A stretch of DNA of 39,540 bases from an uncultured Lachnospiraceae bacterium (GCA_947588845.1 CANQAR010000031.1:1-39540); one strand, 5' to 3'; positions 8,008 to 17,216 are shown, counted from the stretch's first letter. Made by a program: numbers and translations. Notes: generated by a model from the sequence alone, not told the origin.

Positions 8008-8949
8008 TCAGCGCTGTCCCTTGTCGTACGGAATTCCTTCCGCCTTCGGAGCCCTCGACTTTCCTGAAGTGAACGCAAGAACAATCAGTGATATGATATA
8101 GGGCAGCATATTATAGATGCTTCCCGGAAGCTTCAGAGCAACCAGCACGTCAAAGCCTGTGTAAACATTGGAAAGCGCACGGAACAGTCCAAACAAAAGC
8201 GCCGCGAGCGCGATGCGCATCGGCTTCCACTGTCCAAAAATCATAACGGCAAGCGCCAGGAAACCAAAGCCGGCAACGCCGTTTTCGAACTTCCACTCGC
8301 TGACGCCTGCGGTGATGTACACAATACCGCCGAGTCCGCCGAGCATGCCTGAAATCAGCACGCCCGCGTAGCGCATCTTGTAAACGCTGATACCTACGGA
8401 GTCCGCCGCCTGCGGATGCTCGCCGCACGCCTGAAGCCGGAGACCGAAACGTGTCTTGTAAAGCACTACATAGGACGCCGCCAGCGCGATAACCGCCACC
8501 AGCATAAACCAGTTAAACTCAAACCTGCCGATATTGACAAGAAACGCCTTCTTCTGATCAATGTACTGGATCGAAGAAGAAACATTGCTCGCGTCCTCGG
8601 CCGAGTTGATCGCACGCACCATAACAGTCGCCGCCGCCGTGCCGAGCAGATTCATCGCTGTGCCGACCAGTGTCTGATCCGCCTTGAAATTGATCGCCGC
8701 CACCGCGAGCAGAAGGGAGTAAACCATGCCGGCCGCAATACTTGCGAGAATGACCAGAAGAATCATCACAACCGGTGACGTTCCTCCGCCAAGGAATTTC
8801 ATCATCAGCGCGCCGCCAAGCGCTCCTATGACCATGATACCCTCAAGTCCGATGTTGATTACACCACTGTGCTCCGAAAAACAGCCTCCCAGCGCAACCA
8901 GAAGCAGAACCGAAGCGAATATCAATGTATATTGAATCAATAACAGCAT
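8008..8949 (-). CDS. BMP-type (nucleoside-like) ABC transporter permease, NupQ-like
   Basis: 313 residues with eight or more hydrophobic segments. The conserved segment GVINIGLEGIMVIGA near residue 30 and the later GGLGGIVY block are typical of the BPD_transp_2 permeases that pair with Bmp/PnrA binding proteins, such as B. subtilis NupQ. It forms the membrane channel with the neighbouring permease. The ATG at 8949 follows AGGAGGCGAGGCATA and shares one base with the TAA of the upstream permease, so the two are translationally coupled. By homology the substrate is probably a nucleoside such as guanosine or inosine, but simple sugars cannot be excluded for the wider family. Confidence 0.87.
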   Translation of the reverse strand: MLLLIQYTLIFASVLLLVALGGCFSEHSGVINIGLEGIMVIGALGGALMMKFLGGGTSPVVMILLVILASIAAGMVYSLLLAVAAINFKADQTLVGTAMNLLGTAAATVMVRAINSAEDASNVSSSIQYIDQKKAFLVNIGRFEFNWFMLVAVIALAASYVVLYKTRFGLRLQACGEHPQAADSVGISVYKMRYAGVLISGMLGGLGGIVYITAGVSEWKFENGVAGFGFLALAVMIFGQWKPMRIALAALLFGLFRALSNVYTGFDVLVALKLPGSIYNMLPYIISLIVLAFTSGKSRAPKAEGIPYDKGQR

Positions 8950-10085
8950 TATGCCTCGCCTCCTTTCTGACTGCCTTTCACTCTGCGCTCATCCCTCCGG
9001 TCAAGCATCCTGTTCATGAAAATCTTGAAGAAGAACACGAAACCGCAGAGGTAAATGATCACAGCCGAAATAAAATCAGAAATCTGCGCGCAGTACAGTG
9101 TCTTGTCCACATATGCTCCGCCGTTCGTGATATGCTGAATAAAATAGGAAGAGAATACCGCGCCGATCGGGTTCAGACCGCCGAGGAAAGCCGCTGCGAT
9201 CCCGTTGAAGCCCATCGCCGGAACGCTCGTCTGCGTACACATCCACTGCTCCATCCCGCTCAGGTAGAAAAATGCGGCGCCAAGTCCCGCAAGGGCTCCG
9301 GAAATCATCATCGTCAGGATAATGTTGCGCTTCTCGCGCATACCGCAGTATTTCGCCGCCTGCTTGTTGAGGCCGGTTGCTTTGAGTTCATACCCGAATT
9401 TTGTCTTCTCAAGCAGAATCCAGACAAGTACGGCCACCACCACGGAGAGCGGAATTGCGATCGTCACATACTGATTATTCGAAAACAGGGTATTCAGTCC
9501 CATCTTCGGCAGAAGCGCGGAAGGATTTCCGCTGGTGAGCTGTACGGTGTAGGGGCTTGCCGGCTCCTTCACGCCGGTCAGAATCATATTCACCGTATAC
9601 AGACCGATCCAGTTCAGCATGATGCAGGAGATAACCTCATTCACATTGCAGTAGGCCTTCAGGAAACCGGAGATGCCTCCCACGAGAGCCGCGGCCACAA
9701 CCGCTGCCAGCACACAGACATACCACGGCATCTTGAATCCAAGCGCAAAATACAGGCACGCACCCGCGCCCGCCACATACTGGCCGGCCGCTCCGATATT
9801 GAACAGACCTACCTTGTACGCAAAGAGAACCGACAGGGAGCAGAGCACCAGAGGAGCCGCCTTGACCAGCGTGCTGCCGAAATACATCATCGCCGCCATC
9901 GGGCTCGGATAGTAGAGGAAATTCTTCATGACTGCGACGATCGCTTTTCCGGCGCCCGCTGGATTGATGATCAGCAGGGCGATATATCCAATCAGAAGTC
10001 CGATCACGATACAGACCAGAGCCGCGATCAGCGACTGAAGACTGCTGTTGCGCAGCAGGCCGCCTTTTTTCTTTTGCCCGTTCAT
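8949..10085 (-). CDS. BMP-type (nucleoside-like) ABC transporter permease, NupP-like
   Basis: 378 residues, multi-spanning, with the paralogous permease motif (LFNIGAAGQYVAGAGA, and GLGAAFFYLSG later). It is longer than its partner through an N-terminal segment, as in NupP/YufP. I start it at the ATG at 10085, one base after the TAG of the ATPase and behind GGGGGAG; a longer in-frame reading from 10112 would begin inside the ATPase gene. It forms the heteromeric membrane pore with the next permease. One-base coupling on both sides shows tight operon structure. Confidence 0.87.
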   Translation of the reverse strand: MNGQKKKGGLLRNSSLQSLIAALVCIVIGLLIGYIALLIINPAGAGKAIVAVMKNFLYYPSPMAAMMYFGSTLVKAAPLVLCSLSVLFAYKVGLFNIGAAGQYVAGAGACLYFALGFKMPWYVCVLAAVVAAALVGGISGFLKAYCNVNEVISCIMLNWIGLYTVNMILTGVKEPASPYTVQLTSGNPSALLPKMGLNTLFSNNQYVTIAIPLSVVVAVLVWILLEKTKFGYELKATGLNKQAAKYCGMREKRNIILTMMISGALAGLGAAFFYLSGMEQWMCTQTSVPAMGFNGIAAAFLGGLNPIGAVFSSYFIQHITNGGAYVDKTLYCAQISDFISAVIIYLCGFVFFFKIFMNRMLDRRDERRVKGSQKGGEA

Positions 10086-10086
10086 C

Positions 10087-11619
10087 CTACTTCTCCCCCT
10101 TTCTCTTCGCACCCGCCATGTAAAGGCCGAGTTCCTCGACCGTCACCTTCTTCGGGTCAAACTCACCGACAATCTCCCCTTCGTACATGACGAGGATTCT
10201 GTCGGAAACATTCATGACTTCATCCAGTTCAAGACTGACCAGCAGCACGCCTTTTCCGGCGTCCCTCTGGGCAACAAGCTGCTTATGTATGTACTCAATC
10301 GCTCCGACATCCAGGCCTCTGGTCGGCTGTACCGCGATCAGCAGTTCCGGATTCCGGTCGATCTCTCTGGCGATGATCGCCTTCTGCTGATTTCCGCCGG
10401 ACATCGCACGCGCGACCGTGACAGGCCCCTGTCCGGAACGGACATCGTACTGCTCAATCAGGCGCTCCGCATAAGAACGGATCGCTTTTCGCTTCAGGAA
10501 TCCGGCCTTGTTTGTAAATTCCGGCTCGAAATATCTCTGAAGTACGATATTGTCCTCCAGCGTATAATCAAGCACAAGGCCATGTTTATGACGATCCTCC
10601 GGAATGTGGCTCATACCCAGGATCGAGCGTTTGCGGATGCTCTCGTTTGTGATATCTTTCCCGTCCAGTGTGATTTTCCCCGACTTGAGCGGTTCCAGGC
10701 CAGACAGTCCGTACACGAATTCCGTCTGCCCGTTGCCGTCGATCCCGGCGATGCAGACAATCTCTCCGCGGCGCACCTGCAGCGAAACATTGTTCACCGC
10801 GTTGTTCTTGTGACGTCTGGAGGCGACCGTCATTCCCTGAATATCCAGGACGACATCTTTCGGCTTTGCCTCTGTCTTCTCGACCGCAAATGTGACATTG
10901 CGTCCCACCATCATGGCCGAAAGTTTTTCCGGCGTTGTATCCTTCGTCTCAACCGTGCCAATATATTTGCCCTTGCGAAGCACGGAACAGCGGTCGGATA
11001 CCTGCATGATCTCCGAGAGTTTGTGGGAGATAAAGAGAATGCTTTTCCCCTCCGCCGCCAGATTCTTCATAATCTGCATAAGCTCCTGGATCTCCTGCGG
11101 CGTCAGCACCGCGGTCGGCTCGTCAAAAATCAGAATCTCATTGTCTCGGTAGAGCATTTTGAGGATTTCCGTTCTCTGCTGCATACCCACTGTGATATCC
11201 TCAATCAGCGCGTCCGGATCTACCTGAAGACCATATTTTTTCGAGAGCTCCAGCACCTTTTTGCGCGCCTCGCTCTTCTGCAGAAATCCATTCTTTACAG
11301 GTTCCACTCCGAGAATAATGTTGTCAAGTACGGTAAAACATTCCACCAGCTTGAAATGCTGATGGACCATGCCGATGCCCAGATCATTCGCGTCGTTCGG
11401 ATCCTTGATCTCCACCTTTTGGCCGTCCTTGCGGATCTCTCCTTCTTCCGGCTGGTAAAGTCCGAACAAAACGCTCATCAGCGTGGATTTTCCGGCTCCG
11501 TTCTCACCGAGCAGCGCGTGGATCTCGCCCTTCTTCAGCTGAAGCGTGATGTCGTCGTTGGCGATGATCCCCGGAAAACGCTTCGTAATGTGGAGCATTT
11601 CAATGGCATAATTGTCCAT
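10087..11619 (-). CDS. BMP-type ABC transporter double ATP-binding protein, NupO-like
   Basis: 510 residues with two fused ABC domains, the form found in Bmp/Nup and ribose-type importers. Domain 1 has a normal P-loop GENGAGKST (38-46), a signature region VGMQQRTEILK and Walker B ILIFDEPTAVL. In domain 2 the P-loop is degenerate (GIDGNGQTEF, no Lys), while the signature SGGNQQKAIIARE is kept and the Walker B region reads AVQPTRGLDVGA. This asymmetry is usual for the family. The ATG at 11619 sits 10 nt after AAAGGAGG. It powers import through the two downstream permeases, and the upstream gene supplies the binding protein. Confidence 0.9.
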   Translation of the reverse strand: MDNYAIEMLHITKRFPGIIANDDITLQLKKGEIHALLGENGAGKSTLMSVLFGLYQPEEGEIRKDGQKVEIKDPNDANDLGIGMVHQHFKLVECFTVLDNIILGVEPVKNGFLQKSEARKKVLELSKKYGLQVDPDALIEDITVGMQQRTEILKMLYRDNEILIFDEPTAVLTPQEIQELMQIMKNLAAEGKSILFISHKLSEIMQVSDRCSVLRKGKYIGTVETKDTTPEKLSAMMVGRNVTFAVEKTEAKPKDVVLDIQGMTVASRRHKNNAVNNVSLQVRRGEIVCIAGIDGNGQTEFVYGLSGLEPLKSGKITLDGKDITNESIRKRSILGMSHIPEDRHKHGLVLDYTLEDNIVLQRYFEPEFTNKAGFLKRKAIRSYAERLIEQYDVRSGQGPVTVARAMSGGNQQKAIIAREIDRNPELLIAVQPTRGLDVGAIEYIHKQLVAQRDAGKGVLLVSLELDEVMNVSDRILVMYEGEIVGEFDPKKVTVEELGLYMAGAKRKGEK

Positions 11620-11644
11620 TGCGCATTGTCCTCCTTTCTGTTTT

Positions 11645-11677
11645 CTGAAAAAGAGCGGGCACGAAGACCCGCTCTTT
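11645..11677 (-). terminator. Attenuator-like terminator between binding-protein and ATPase genes
   Basis: On the minus strand AAAGAGCGGG (11677-11668) pairs perfectly with CCCGCTCTTT (11659-11650), continuing into TTTTT. It sits inside the operon, 25 nt before the ATPase start codon. Partial termination here would give more binding protein than transporter, a common arrangement for ABC importers. Confidence 0.75.
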
Positions 11678-11741
11678 CGCTGATTTACGCGAGCAGAAAC
11701 CGTCGCACATGTCCGCATGTGTCTGACAAACCTCGCGATAA

Positions 11742-11773
11742 CGAGCGAAACTCATGCAGTGTGTTTCGACTCG
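11742..11773. repeat. Hairpin repeat C behind the BMP binding-protein gene
   Basis: CGAGCGAAAC (11742-11751) faces GTTTCGACTCG (11763-11773) around a tgcag core. A diverged copy with the same gcgaaac, tgcag, gtgt, ctcg order lies at 5273-5303. A second small hairpin, CACATG/CATGTG, lies at about 11706-11721. Confidence 0.5.
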
Positions 11774-11788
11774 CTGAGTTCCGTATAA

Positions 11789-12964
11789 TTATTTGATATT
11801 ACCCTGGTCATTTACTGTGATCTCAACCTCCGGCATCGCGGAAACGTCGTTGGATACCGTGATGTCGCCCGCAAACATGGATGCGACAAGCGCTTTGTAG
11901 TCATCCTGCGTAAAGCTGTCGTTCCACTGGGTGCTCTCAAGCGGAAGCTGTACATAGTTCTCTTCCGGAGTCTCGGATACAAGGCCAAGGTTCTGGATCT
12001 GGCCCTTGTATGCATCCCAGTTGTCATTCAGGATGATCTCGGAGAGGATCGTATTGACCGTCGCGCCGAGACCCTTCATCGCGGATGTGATCGTCATGCC
12101 ATCGCCGTACGCATTGATGATGCCCGCCTGGTCAACGTCAACGCCAATCACCTTGCCGCCGTCTACCTTCGCCGCAGCCTCTGCCGCTGAAGTATAGATG
12201 CCGCCGCCGCACGCGAACACAGCTTCCACACCGGAAGTCTGATACCAGGTATCCATGGCCGCCGTGATGTCCGCGTCGCCGTAGAACTGATTGCCGTACG
12301 CATACTCAACCGTAACGTCGCCCTGGATGCCGAGCTCAACAGCCGCATCGTTCACACCCTGCACAAAACCGTAGCCATAACGGATAACCGCCGGAACAGC
12401 CATGCCGCCCAGGAATCCAAGGTGCTTGTAACCAAGCTTCACCGCAGCCTGTCCTGCCATGTAGCCGGACAGCTCTTCCTGATAAACCGCGATATAGACG
12501 TTGTCGCTGTAATAATACTCTTTTACATCCCAGTTGTCCGGATTGTAGTCATACTCTCCGCCGAGAGCCGCTTCAAGAATATCGCCTGCTCCTACGTCAA
12601 GAGCCACGAACTTGACGTCCGGATACATCTCAGCACGCTCAACGATCGTACCTGCAAACGCATAACCCGGCATAACGATGATATTGTAGCCTTCCGCTAC
12701 TGCCTGATCCACGCTGGCGACACGCTCCGCAGTGGAATCTCCGGTCGGTTTGAAATACTGGAACTCAACTCCGTTCTCATCACAGAAAGCCTTGCAGGCT
12801 TCATATGTAGTCTGGTTGAAAGACTGATCCGTGATGTCGCCGTAATCGGTAACCATCGCGACTCTGTAGCTGCCCGCTTCATCTGCGGACACCACGATAC
12901 CCGTCAACGACAAAACCATTGCGCAGGCCATAAGTAATGACAGGAATTTGCTCAATTTTTTCAT
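11789..12964 (-). CDS. BMP/PnrA-family ABC transporter substrate-binding protein
   Basis: 391 residues. The mature part has the Bmp fold markers: VAMVTDYGDITDQSFNQ at the start, IIVMPGYAF, KFVALDVG, YMAGQAAVKLGYKHLGFLGG and GVDVDQAG. PnrA/Bmp proteins bind purine nucleosides. The N-terminus is a Sec signal (KK, hydrophobic core, VSA cleavage near residue 27). No lipobox stands at the usual place; the only candidate is LMAC at residues 11-14, inside the hydrophobic core. ATG at 12964 behind GGAGGT. First gene of the importer operon, with a promoter at 13027-13055. The family is certain; ligand and mode of anchoring are open. Confidence 0.9.
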   Translation of the reverse strand: MKKLSKFLSLLMACAMVLSLTGIVVSADEAGSYRVAMVTDYGDITDQSFNQTTYEACKAFCDENGVEFQYFKPTGDSTAERVASVDQAVAEGYNIIVMPGYAFAGTIVERAEMYPDVKFVALDVGAGDILEAALGGEYDYNPDNWDVKEYYYSDNVYIAVYQEELSGYMAGQAAVKLGYKHLGFLGGMAVPAVIRYGYGFVQGVNDAAVELGIQGDVTVEYAYGNQFYGDADITAAMDTWYQTSGVEAVFACGGGIYTSAAEAAAKVDGGKVIGVDVDQAGIINAYGDGMTITSAMKGLGATVNTILSEIILNDNWDAYKGQIQNLGLVSETPEENYVQLPLESTQWNDSFTQDDYKALVASMFAGDITVSNDVSAMPEVEITVNDQGNIK

Positions 12965-13026
12965 TTCTCTACCTCCATATAAATTTTATGCAATCGGTAC
13001 ATTCCGCCGATTATTGTAGCAAAAGA

Positions 13027-13055
13027 ATTATATCGTATTTTTCCCACAAAGGCAA
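13027..13055 (-). promoter_or_regulatory. Promoter of the BMP transporter operon
   Basis: On the minus strand: TTGCCT (13055-13050), 17-bp spacer, TATAAT (13032-13027). The leader is only about 55 nt, too short for a purine riboswitch. Confidence 0.65.
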
Positions 13056-13212
13056 GATGATTTTTACTATTTGTCTCAAATTTTTCTGCTTTTTTGTAAT
13101 TCTTTGTTAAAATTTCACAGCAGACCTTCATGTCCTGCAGACAGGACAGCGCCATGAACGAAAGAAGGTTAAAAAAGCGAAAATTTTATTGTGTAATTTT
13201 CAAAAATAATTC

Positions 13213-13241
13213 TTTACTATTCAGCCATTATCGTATATAAT
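13213..13241 (+). promoter_or_regulatory. Promoter of tRNA-Pro
   Basis: TTTACT (13213-13218), 17-bp spacer, TATAAT (13236-13241), 18 nt before the mature tRNA 5' end. Confidence 0.75.
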
Positions 13242-13259
13242 AAGAAGCGTTCGAAACGT

Positions 13260-13333
13260 CGGGGTATGGCGTAGCTTGGTAGCGCGCTCGGCTGGGGGCC
13301 GAGAGGTCGCAGGTTCAAATCCTGTTGCCCCGA
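13260..13333 (+). tRNA. tRNA-Pro (anticodon GGG)
   Basis: Cloverleaf read by eye: acceptor CGGGGTA pairs with TGCCCCG, the anticodon stem CTCGG/CCGAG encloses the loop CTGGGGG with GGG at positions 34-36, and the T-arm is GCAGG-TTCAAAT-CCTGT. The discriminator base is A at 13333. CCA is not encoded. It is a single tRNA gene with its own promoter and terminator. Confidence 0.95.
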
Positions 13334-13343
13334 TATATTGTAA

Positions 13344-13374
13344 AAACAGAGCCGTAGAAGGCTCTGTTTTTTCG
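13344..13374. terminator. Bidirectional terminator shared by tRNA-Pro and the ABC permease gene
   Basis: AACAGAGCC (13345-13353), loop GTAGAA, GGCTCTGTT (13360-13368), then T's on the plus strand. On the minus strand it ends in TTTTTAC, so it also serves the permease gene that stops at 13396. Confidence 0.85.
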
Positions 13375-13395
13375 CCCTGTGACACAAAAAGCACA

Positions 13396-16182
13396 TCATG
13401 TCTCCGCCTCCCGCAGCCTTTCCACAATACTCGCCTTCTCAAGCTTCCGGCAGGCGAGATACGGCAGCAGCACAGAGGCCGCCAGAAACACCGGCAGCAG
13501 TACCAGATATGGAAGCGCCGTAAAGCGGTACTGGAAAAACATAATCATCTGTTCGAGGCTGCTCACCGCGAAATATCCTGCGGCGCTGCCGAGCACAACG
13601 CCGAGTACGCCGGAGATCAGCGCATAATACAGTCCTTCGCAGACGAGCAGCTGTATCAGCTGTTTCCCAGTCAGGCCAATGCTCTGCAGCATCGCGAACT
13701 CGTGACGGCGCGCCTGGATGCCGGTCAGGATCGCGTTCAGGAAATTCAGGATGCCAACCAGCGCAATGACCGCCGCCATCGCGACGCCGATCAGACCGAT
13801 CGACTGCTGCATGCTGGAAAATTCCGCACGCAGCACATCTGCCGAAAGATATCCCATCTGCGTGTTGACATTTTTCGTGTACTGTTTCAGAAAACCTTCA
13901 AACGCCTCCCTGTGTTCCGGTTCCACGTCGTAGGAAACTGCCAGCAACTGGCTTGCCTCATACTGCTCCTGCTCTTTCATATCCGCAAGCGGCAGTACAA
14001 GCTGAAGAGAATTCGAGGTGTATCCTCCGTCCATCATGCTATGCGGCAGATTGACGACCGCCATCACCTCGTACTCTTTTTCCCTGCTGTTTGTCATATC
14101 CCAGTACAGGACATTCCCGTCCTCATCTTCCTCATAATTATACTCTGAATCCTCCGTCACCATTGGGATGCTGATCCGGTCTCCCACATGATACAAAGAT
14201 TCGCCCGTATGCGTATTCCCGTAAAATTCCCCCGCCAGCACATAATTCCCGCTCTGAAATTTCTCCGCGTCAATCGTTCCTTCCAGTACGGAAATCTGTT
14301 CCAGCAGACCGGGTGTGTACGCATACGCATCCAGGGAAATCCCATATTCCCCTGTTTTGATCCGCTCAATTATGTCGCTGCGCAGACCTCCGAACTTACT
14401 GTCCGAATAGACCAGCCCCTGTTCATCCAGCGCGGCAAATTTCTCTCTTGCTTTTTCATTTAAGCGCAGTTTCGGGACTCCGTATCCCACCCAGATTTCA
14501 TTCCGGTCCGTGATTCCCTTCTGTTTGTCCGCCTCCGCGATATAGGATTTGTCCAAAGACATATCCGCAGTGATACGGGTTCCGGTCAGATTCGTGTTCG
14601 CAAGCAGAAAATCTCCGGTCAGACGTGTTTCAATGTAGGAATCCAGGCGAAAGCTGTGCATCGCGGTCAGCACAAAAGAAAGCAGGATAATCGAGAAGGT
14701 CATCGACAGTATGACCGCGCAGGTCTTTGCTTTGCTGCGGCCAAGGTTCGCAAGCGCCATGCGCGGAATCCTGCCAGTGAAAGCATTTCTTTTTTGATTT
14801 TCCAGAGTTTCAGAATGCCGTTTTTCTTCCGTCCGCAAAGCGTTTTGACTGTTCCATGATTCCTCTGTCCTTATTCTGACAGGGTGTCTTTTTGCCTGCT
14901 TTAAAATTCTTTTCCTTTTGCCGGATAGCCGGGAACGGGATCCGGAAATCTCCATCCCTGTGTAGCGCACCGCTTCCACCGGCGAAATTCTGCCCGCAAT
15001 CTTTGCAGGCTTCCGGCAGCTCACATATACGGTAGCCAGAGAAAACAGCGCTCCAAACACAAAGATCCACGGCTCAAAGGAAACGCTTATCCGCATGCCT
15101 TTCATGTCCAGAAAACCAAGCGCAAGCGGAAACAGCAGTTTGCCGAGGATAAATCCCAGGAACAGCCCTGCTGGAATCCCGACCGCCGAGAGAATCCAGG
15201 CCTGCCGGCGCACCAGCTTTCTGATCTGTTTGCCGGTCGTCCCGACTGTCTTCAGCAGACCGTAAAACCGGATATCTCCCATTATTGATATCTGAAAGAT
15301 ATTATGGATGATCAGATAGCCTGTGAAAATCACAACAAGCAGCGCACTGACGCAGATTCCGATCTGGAACGGGTCCAGGTTTTCCATGCGGCTGCTCATG
15401 TAGGCCCAGTTGATTCCATAATTAATCTCTTCTTCCGGCTCATACCCGGCCTCTTCTATGACCGCGCGCATGCGCTCCTCGATTCCCCGCGAACTGCCAA
15501 ACCATATATTTACATTATAAAGTCCCTCACCATTGCCTTCTGGATGAGTCTTTCCCCAGGCGGCAAAGTCTTCATCCGTGAGCGTGCCGCGCAGTTCCTT
15601 CCAGTAACTTTCTGAGAGGTACAACTCGCTGGCATGGCTGACGTAATCCCCGCGATACCAGCCGCAGAGCGTAAACGTTTCGCTGTGATGTTTTCCCTGA
15701 AATTCAAACTCGATCGGCACCTGCGCGCCGATTTCCGGTTTTGCGCCAAGCGCTTCCAGCACAATCGTATCCGCGATCAGATCAGACCGCTCCTTCGGCA
15801 TCGTTCCTTCCTCCAGCTCAATAAAGGAGTTTTCCAGCTCATCCTCGCCGGAGGCATAGCGCAGTTCACTCTGGCGTGTCGTTACGTTCTCTGCAGTCCC
15901 GATATAAATATTCCAGGAAAAGCTTTTTATCTGCGTATTTCCAGTGATTCGTTCCATCTGTTTCCACGTTACATTTTTCAGGCCGGCATGCGTGCGTGTT
16001 CCCACCTCGCGCATTGTCTCCTCTTCCGCAATCTGGCCCACTCCGATCATGAATGTGAATATTCCGGAAAACAGCAGGCTTGTGAGAATGATTGCCAGAA
16101 TCGCGATCCGGTTGCGCACACGGCTCTGACGCAGGCTGCGTACGGACAGGCGGCGGATGATTTTCCGATTGTTATTTCTCAT
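13396..16182 (-). CDS. ABC transporter permease with two FtsX-like domains
   Basis: 928 residues. Layout: N-terminal membrane helix (about 26-48), a large extracellular domain, three helices around 270-400, a basic linker of about 75 residues, another helix near 500, a second extracellular domain, and three C-terminal helices (about 795-920). This is the double-FtsX architecture of MacB-like and peptide-resistance exporters rather than an importer. ATG at 16182; it overlaps the ATPase gene by 11 bp. The linked kinase and regulator suggest a transporter induced by an envelope stress such as a peptide antibiotic; that role is inferred from context. The highly charged linker is longer than usual. 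Confidence 0.85.
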   Translation of the reverse strand: MRNNNRKIIRRLSVRSLRQSRVRNRIAILAIILTSLLFSGIFTFMIGVGQIAEEETMREVGTRTHAGLKNVTWKQMERITGNTQIKSFSWNIYIGTAENVTTRQSELRYASGEDELENSFIELEEGTMPKERSDLIADTIVLEALGAKPEIGAQVPIEFEFQGKHHSETFTLCGWYRGDYVSHASELYLSESYWKELRGTLTDEDFAAWGKTHPEGNGEGLYNVNIWFGSSRGIEERMRAVIEEAGYEPEEEINYGINWAYMSSRMENLDPFQIGICVSALLVVIFTGYLIIHNIFQISIMGDIRFYGLLKTVGTTGKQIRKLVRRQAWILSAVGIPAGLFLGFILGKLLFPLALGFLDMKGMRISVSFEPWIFVFGALFSLATVYVSCRKPAKIAGRISPVEAVRYTGMEISGSRSRLSGKRKRILKQAKRHPVRIRTEESWNSQNALRTEEKRHSETLENQKRNAFTGRIPRMALANLGRSKAKTCAVILSMTFSIILLSFVLTAMHSFRLDSYIETRLTGDFLLANTNLTGTRITADMSLDKSYIAEADKQKGITDRNEIWVGYGVPKLRLNEKAREKFAALDEQGLVYSDSKFGGLRSDIIERIKTGEYGISLDAYAYTPGLLEQISVLEGTIDAEKFQSGNYVLAGEFYGNTHTGESLYHVGDRISIPMVTEDSEYNYEEDEDGNVLYWDMTNSREKEYEVMAVVNLPHSMMDGGYTSNSLQLVLPLADMKEQEQYEASQLLAVSYDVEPEHREAFEGFLKQYTKNVNTQMGYLSADVLRAEFSSMQQSIGLIGVAMAAVIALVGILNFLNAILTGIQARRHEFAMLQSIGLTGKQLIQLLVCEGLYYALISGVLGVVLGSAAGYFAVSSLEQMIMFFQYRFTALPYLVLLPVFLAASVLLPYLACRKLEKASIVERLREAET

Positions 16183-17077
16183 GCCTGATTCCTCCCCATG
16201 CGTTTCGTGCAGTCATTTCCTCCGTGTGTTTTCCGGCTGAATTCTGCAGTCGTCTTCCTGTCGCGTTTTCTGCCGCTTTTTGTTCATCTGCCCCCACACT
16301 GATCCGCTGCTCCCGCTTCTCTGCCATGCTTTTCGCAGCTGTTCCATCGCGCATTCCGCTAAAACCATGCTGCTGTGTCCCTGTCCCATAGTTCTGTGCA
16401 GAATTTTTCCCATCTTTCCAGATCTTTCCGTCCTCGATGCGGATCACGCGGCTGCAGAGCTGCGCCAGCGCCTCATTGTGCGTAATCATCACGATCGTCT
16501 GCCCGAACTGCTCCCCGGTCACCTTCAAAAGTCCCATAACCTCTTTCGAATTGCGTGAGTCAAGATTTCCAGTCGGCTCGTCGGCGAGAATAATCGCCGG
16601 TTTTGACGCCAGCGCCCGTGCGATCGCCACGCGCTGCTGCTGCCCTCCGGACAACTGGTTCGGCATGCTGGCCTGCCGTTCGTAAATCCCCAGCGTCTCC
16701 ATCACCTCACGCACAAATTCCCTGTCCGGTTTCTCCCCGTCCAGTTCCAGCGGCAGCACAACATTTTCATAAACGTTCAGCACCGGAACAAGATTGTAAT
16801 TCTGGAAAATAAAGCCGATATTCCTTCTTCGAAAGATTGTCAGCTCTGTCTCCTTCATTACGGAAATATCTTTTCCATCCACGATCACCTTTCCTTCCGT
16901 GGGATAGTCCAGTCCTCCCAGCATGTGCAGAAGCGTCGATTTTCCGCTCCCGGAAGTGCCGACCACCGCGGCAAACTCCCCTTCCTCAATGCTCATGTTG
17001 ATCCCGTCGAGCGCTTTTACCAGACCGGCTCCGTTTCCATAATACTTCTTCAGTCCGATTGTCCTTAAAATTTCCAA
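16172..17077 (-). CDS. ABC transporter ATP-binding protein (LolD/MacB type) with C-terminal tail
   Basis: 301 residues. The ABC domain (1-225) is complete: Walker A GTSGSGKST, Q-loop FIFQNYNLVPV, signature LSGGQQQRVAIARAL, Walker B IILADEPTGNLDS and H-switch MITHN. It pairs with the FtsX-like permease directly downstream, whose start overlaps its end. The start is TTG at 17077 behind AAAGGAG. Residues about 226-301 are a polar, low-complexity tail rich in Ala, Glu, Lys and Gln, beyond the usual ~225-250 residues; its function is unknown. The promoter region at 17217-17285 carries phased repeats likely bound by the upstream response regulator. Confidence 0.9.
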   Translation of the reverse strand: MEILRTIGLKKYYGNGAGLVKALDGINMSIEEGEFAAVVGTSGSGKSTLLHMLGGLDYPTEGKVIVDGKDISVMKETELTIFRRRNIGFIFQNYNLVPVLNVYENVVLPLELDGEKPDREFVREVMETLGIYERQASMPNQLSGGQQQRVAIARALASKPAIILADEPTGNLDSRNSKEVMGLLKVTGEQFGQTIVMITHNEALAQLCSRVIRIEDGKIWKDGKNSAQNYGTGTQQHGFSGMRDGTAAKSMAEKREQRISVGADEQKAAENATGRRLQNSAGKHTEEMTARNAWGGIRHEK

Positions 17078-17216
17078 AGCCTTTTTCTCCTTTCATGGCG
17101 GTGACAATTCTTCAGATTCCATAAACAGCACGACCGTCTTCCGGATATCCGGACTTTCTCCCGGTACTCCTGTTTTTACTTTTATCCTGCTGTTTTCTCT
17201 GCAGCCTGTACTTCCA

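Noticed and set aside
8925-11796. Long plus-strand open frames opposite the BMP transporter genes
   Set aside because: They are mirror frames of well-identified minus-strand genes; composition is basic and low in structure, there is no RBS and no family motif. The same holds for plus-strand frames at 17324-18826, 26265-27902 and 37178-39079.
12965-13026. Purine riboswitch before the BMP operon
   Set aside because: The predicted leader is only about 55 nt and contains no purine-aptamer core, although such transporters are sometimes riboswitch-controlled.
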